Source: Burkholderiaceae bacterium
Lineage (GTDB): Bacteria > Pseudomonadota > Gammaproteobacteria > Burkholderiales > Burkholderiaceae_E
Assembly: GCA_016710525.1 (NCBI GenBank)
Contig: JADJVQ010000136.1
Coordinates: forward strand, 1 to 64,000
DNA length: 64,000 bases
Direction of reading: 5' to 3'
Shown: one piece after another, positions 63,532 through 64,000 of the stretch
How positions within the stretch are numbered: position 1 is the first letter of the stretch
How the letters are laid out: every line of letters starts with the position of its first letter
Position numbers and translations under genes: made by a program
Notes under the pieces: model-generated
Databases searched by the model: none
Told to the model about the DNA's origin: nothing
The model's input: only the letters and a program-made list of their open reading frames with translations

Positions 63532-64000
63532 ATGAACGCACTGGAACAGACCATCGATCAAGCCTGGGAGCGCCGCACCGAGCTCTCCCCCAAATCGGCC
63601 TCCGCCGAGATCCGCGACGCCGTCGGCCATGTGCTGGCCGAACTCGACGCCGGCCGCCTGCGCGTGGCCGAGAAGATTTCGGGCGACTGGACCGTGCACC
63701 AGTGGCTCAAGAAAGCCGTGCTGCTGTCGTTTCGCCTGGAAGAGAACGCGCCGGTCTCGTCAGGCGGCCTGCAGTTCTACGACAAGGTGCCCACCAAGTT
63801 CGCCGGATTCACCGCCGAGGACTTCGAACGTGGCGGATACCGTGTCGTGCCACCGGCAGTGGCCAGACGGGGCGCGTTCATCGGCCGCAACGTGGTGCTG
63901 ATGCCCTCTTATGTGAACATCGGTGCCTATGTCGACGAGGGCACGATGGTCGACACCTGGGCGACTGTCGGCTCGTGCGCGCAGATCGGCAAGAACGTGC
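63532..64000 (+). CDS. dapD: Tetrahydrodipicolinate N-succinyltransferase (truncated by window end)
   Basis: ATG at 63,532 begins MNALEQTIDQAWERRTELSP. The helical N-terminal domain leads into the hexapeptide beta-helix (VVPPAVARRGAFIGRNVVLM, YVNIGAYVDEGTMVDTWATV, GSCAQIGKNV) and the gene runs off at 64,000 after 156 codons of about 275. It succinylates tetrahydrodipicolinate, the step before DapC, on the way to diaminopimelate and lysine. It follows dapC in the same direction and may share its transcript. Confidence 0.96.
   Translation, partial: MNALEQTIDQAWERRTELSPKSASAEIRDAVGHVLAELDAGRLRVAEKISGDWTVHQWLKKAVLLSFRLEENAPVSSGGLQFYDKVPTKFAGFTAEDFERGGYRVVPPAVARRGAFIGRNVVLMPSYVNIGAYVDEGTMVDTWATVGSCAQIGKNV

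Overview
The window looks like the chromosome of a high-GC betaproteobacterium, most likely in the order Burkholderiales. This rests on gene order (rpsB-tsf-pyrH-frr-uppS-cdsA-dxr-rseP-bamA-skp-lpxD-fabZ-lpxA-lpxB-rnhB; smc-zipA-ligA; ratA/rnfH/smpB beside guaBA) and on protein character. I see no rRNA or tRNA gene and no CRISPR array.

Region 1 (1-16,104) is a mobile, decaying accessory region abutting the 3' end of guaA. From the left it carries ICE genes of the PFGI-1/SPI-7 kind, all on the minus strand: a DUF932 protein, RadC, an STY4534-type (DUF3577) protein, a small unknown, a PFL_4669/TIGR03761 protein, three replication-type HTH/coiled-coil genes, DUF2857, ParB, ParA and a sigma-70-like factor. 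Genes from ParA to the small unknown mostly overlap by ATGA or GTGA. The last three genes instead have separate leaders with a recurring G-run/C-run hairpin. Divergently there is an AlpA-type regulator and an unknown coiled-coil/TPR-like gene. A second block (about 11.2-16.1 kb) holds a PHP + SMC-like ATPase gene of the TrlF type, a tiny overlapping ORF and a P4-type integrase next to guaA. Twelve bases of the guaA 3' end recur at 11,195, so this block may be a separate element of about 4.9 kb integrated in tandem with the ICE. Single-base frameshifts are dense here (about 18 in 14.5 kb) and rare in the rest of the window.

Region 2 (16.1-29 kb) is core genome: guaA and guaB (GMP synthesis), a DUF4124 exported protein, rnfH, ratA, smpB, a DnaQ-like exonuclease next to a cNMP/CBS/DUF294 signalling protein, an SPFH/NfeD membrane pair, a frameshifted branched-chain amino-acid binding protein with tandem terminators, and an Aer-like PAS chemoreceptor.

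Region 3 (29-50.3 kb): a YkgJ-type cysteine-cluster protein, ppsA with its divergent regulatory kinase/phosphorylase ppsR, an enoyl-CoA hydratase, then a minus-strand supercluster of about 15.7 kb from rpsB to a SpoU-family rRNA methyltransferase. The supercluster joins translation (rpsB, tsf, frr), UMP kinase, undecaprenyl-PP and CDP-DAG synthesis, isoprenoid synthesis (dxr), outer-membrane protein assembly (rseP, bamA, skp) and lipid A synthesis (lpxD, fabZ, lpxA, lpxB).

Region 4 (50.3-64 kb): map, divergent from rpsB and possibly leaderless; glnD (frameshifted); a methylthio-purine phosphorylase; ligA-zipA-smc; queF; and dapC-dapD of lysine/peptidoglycan synthesis, with dapD running off the window end.
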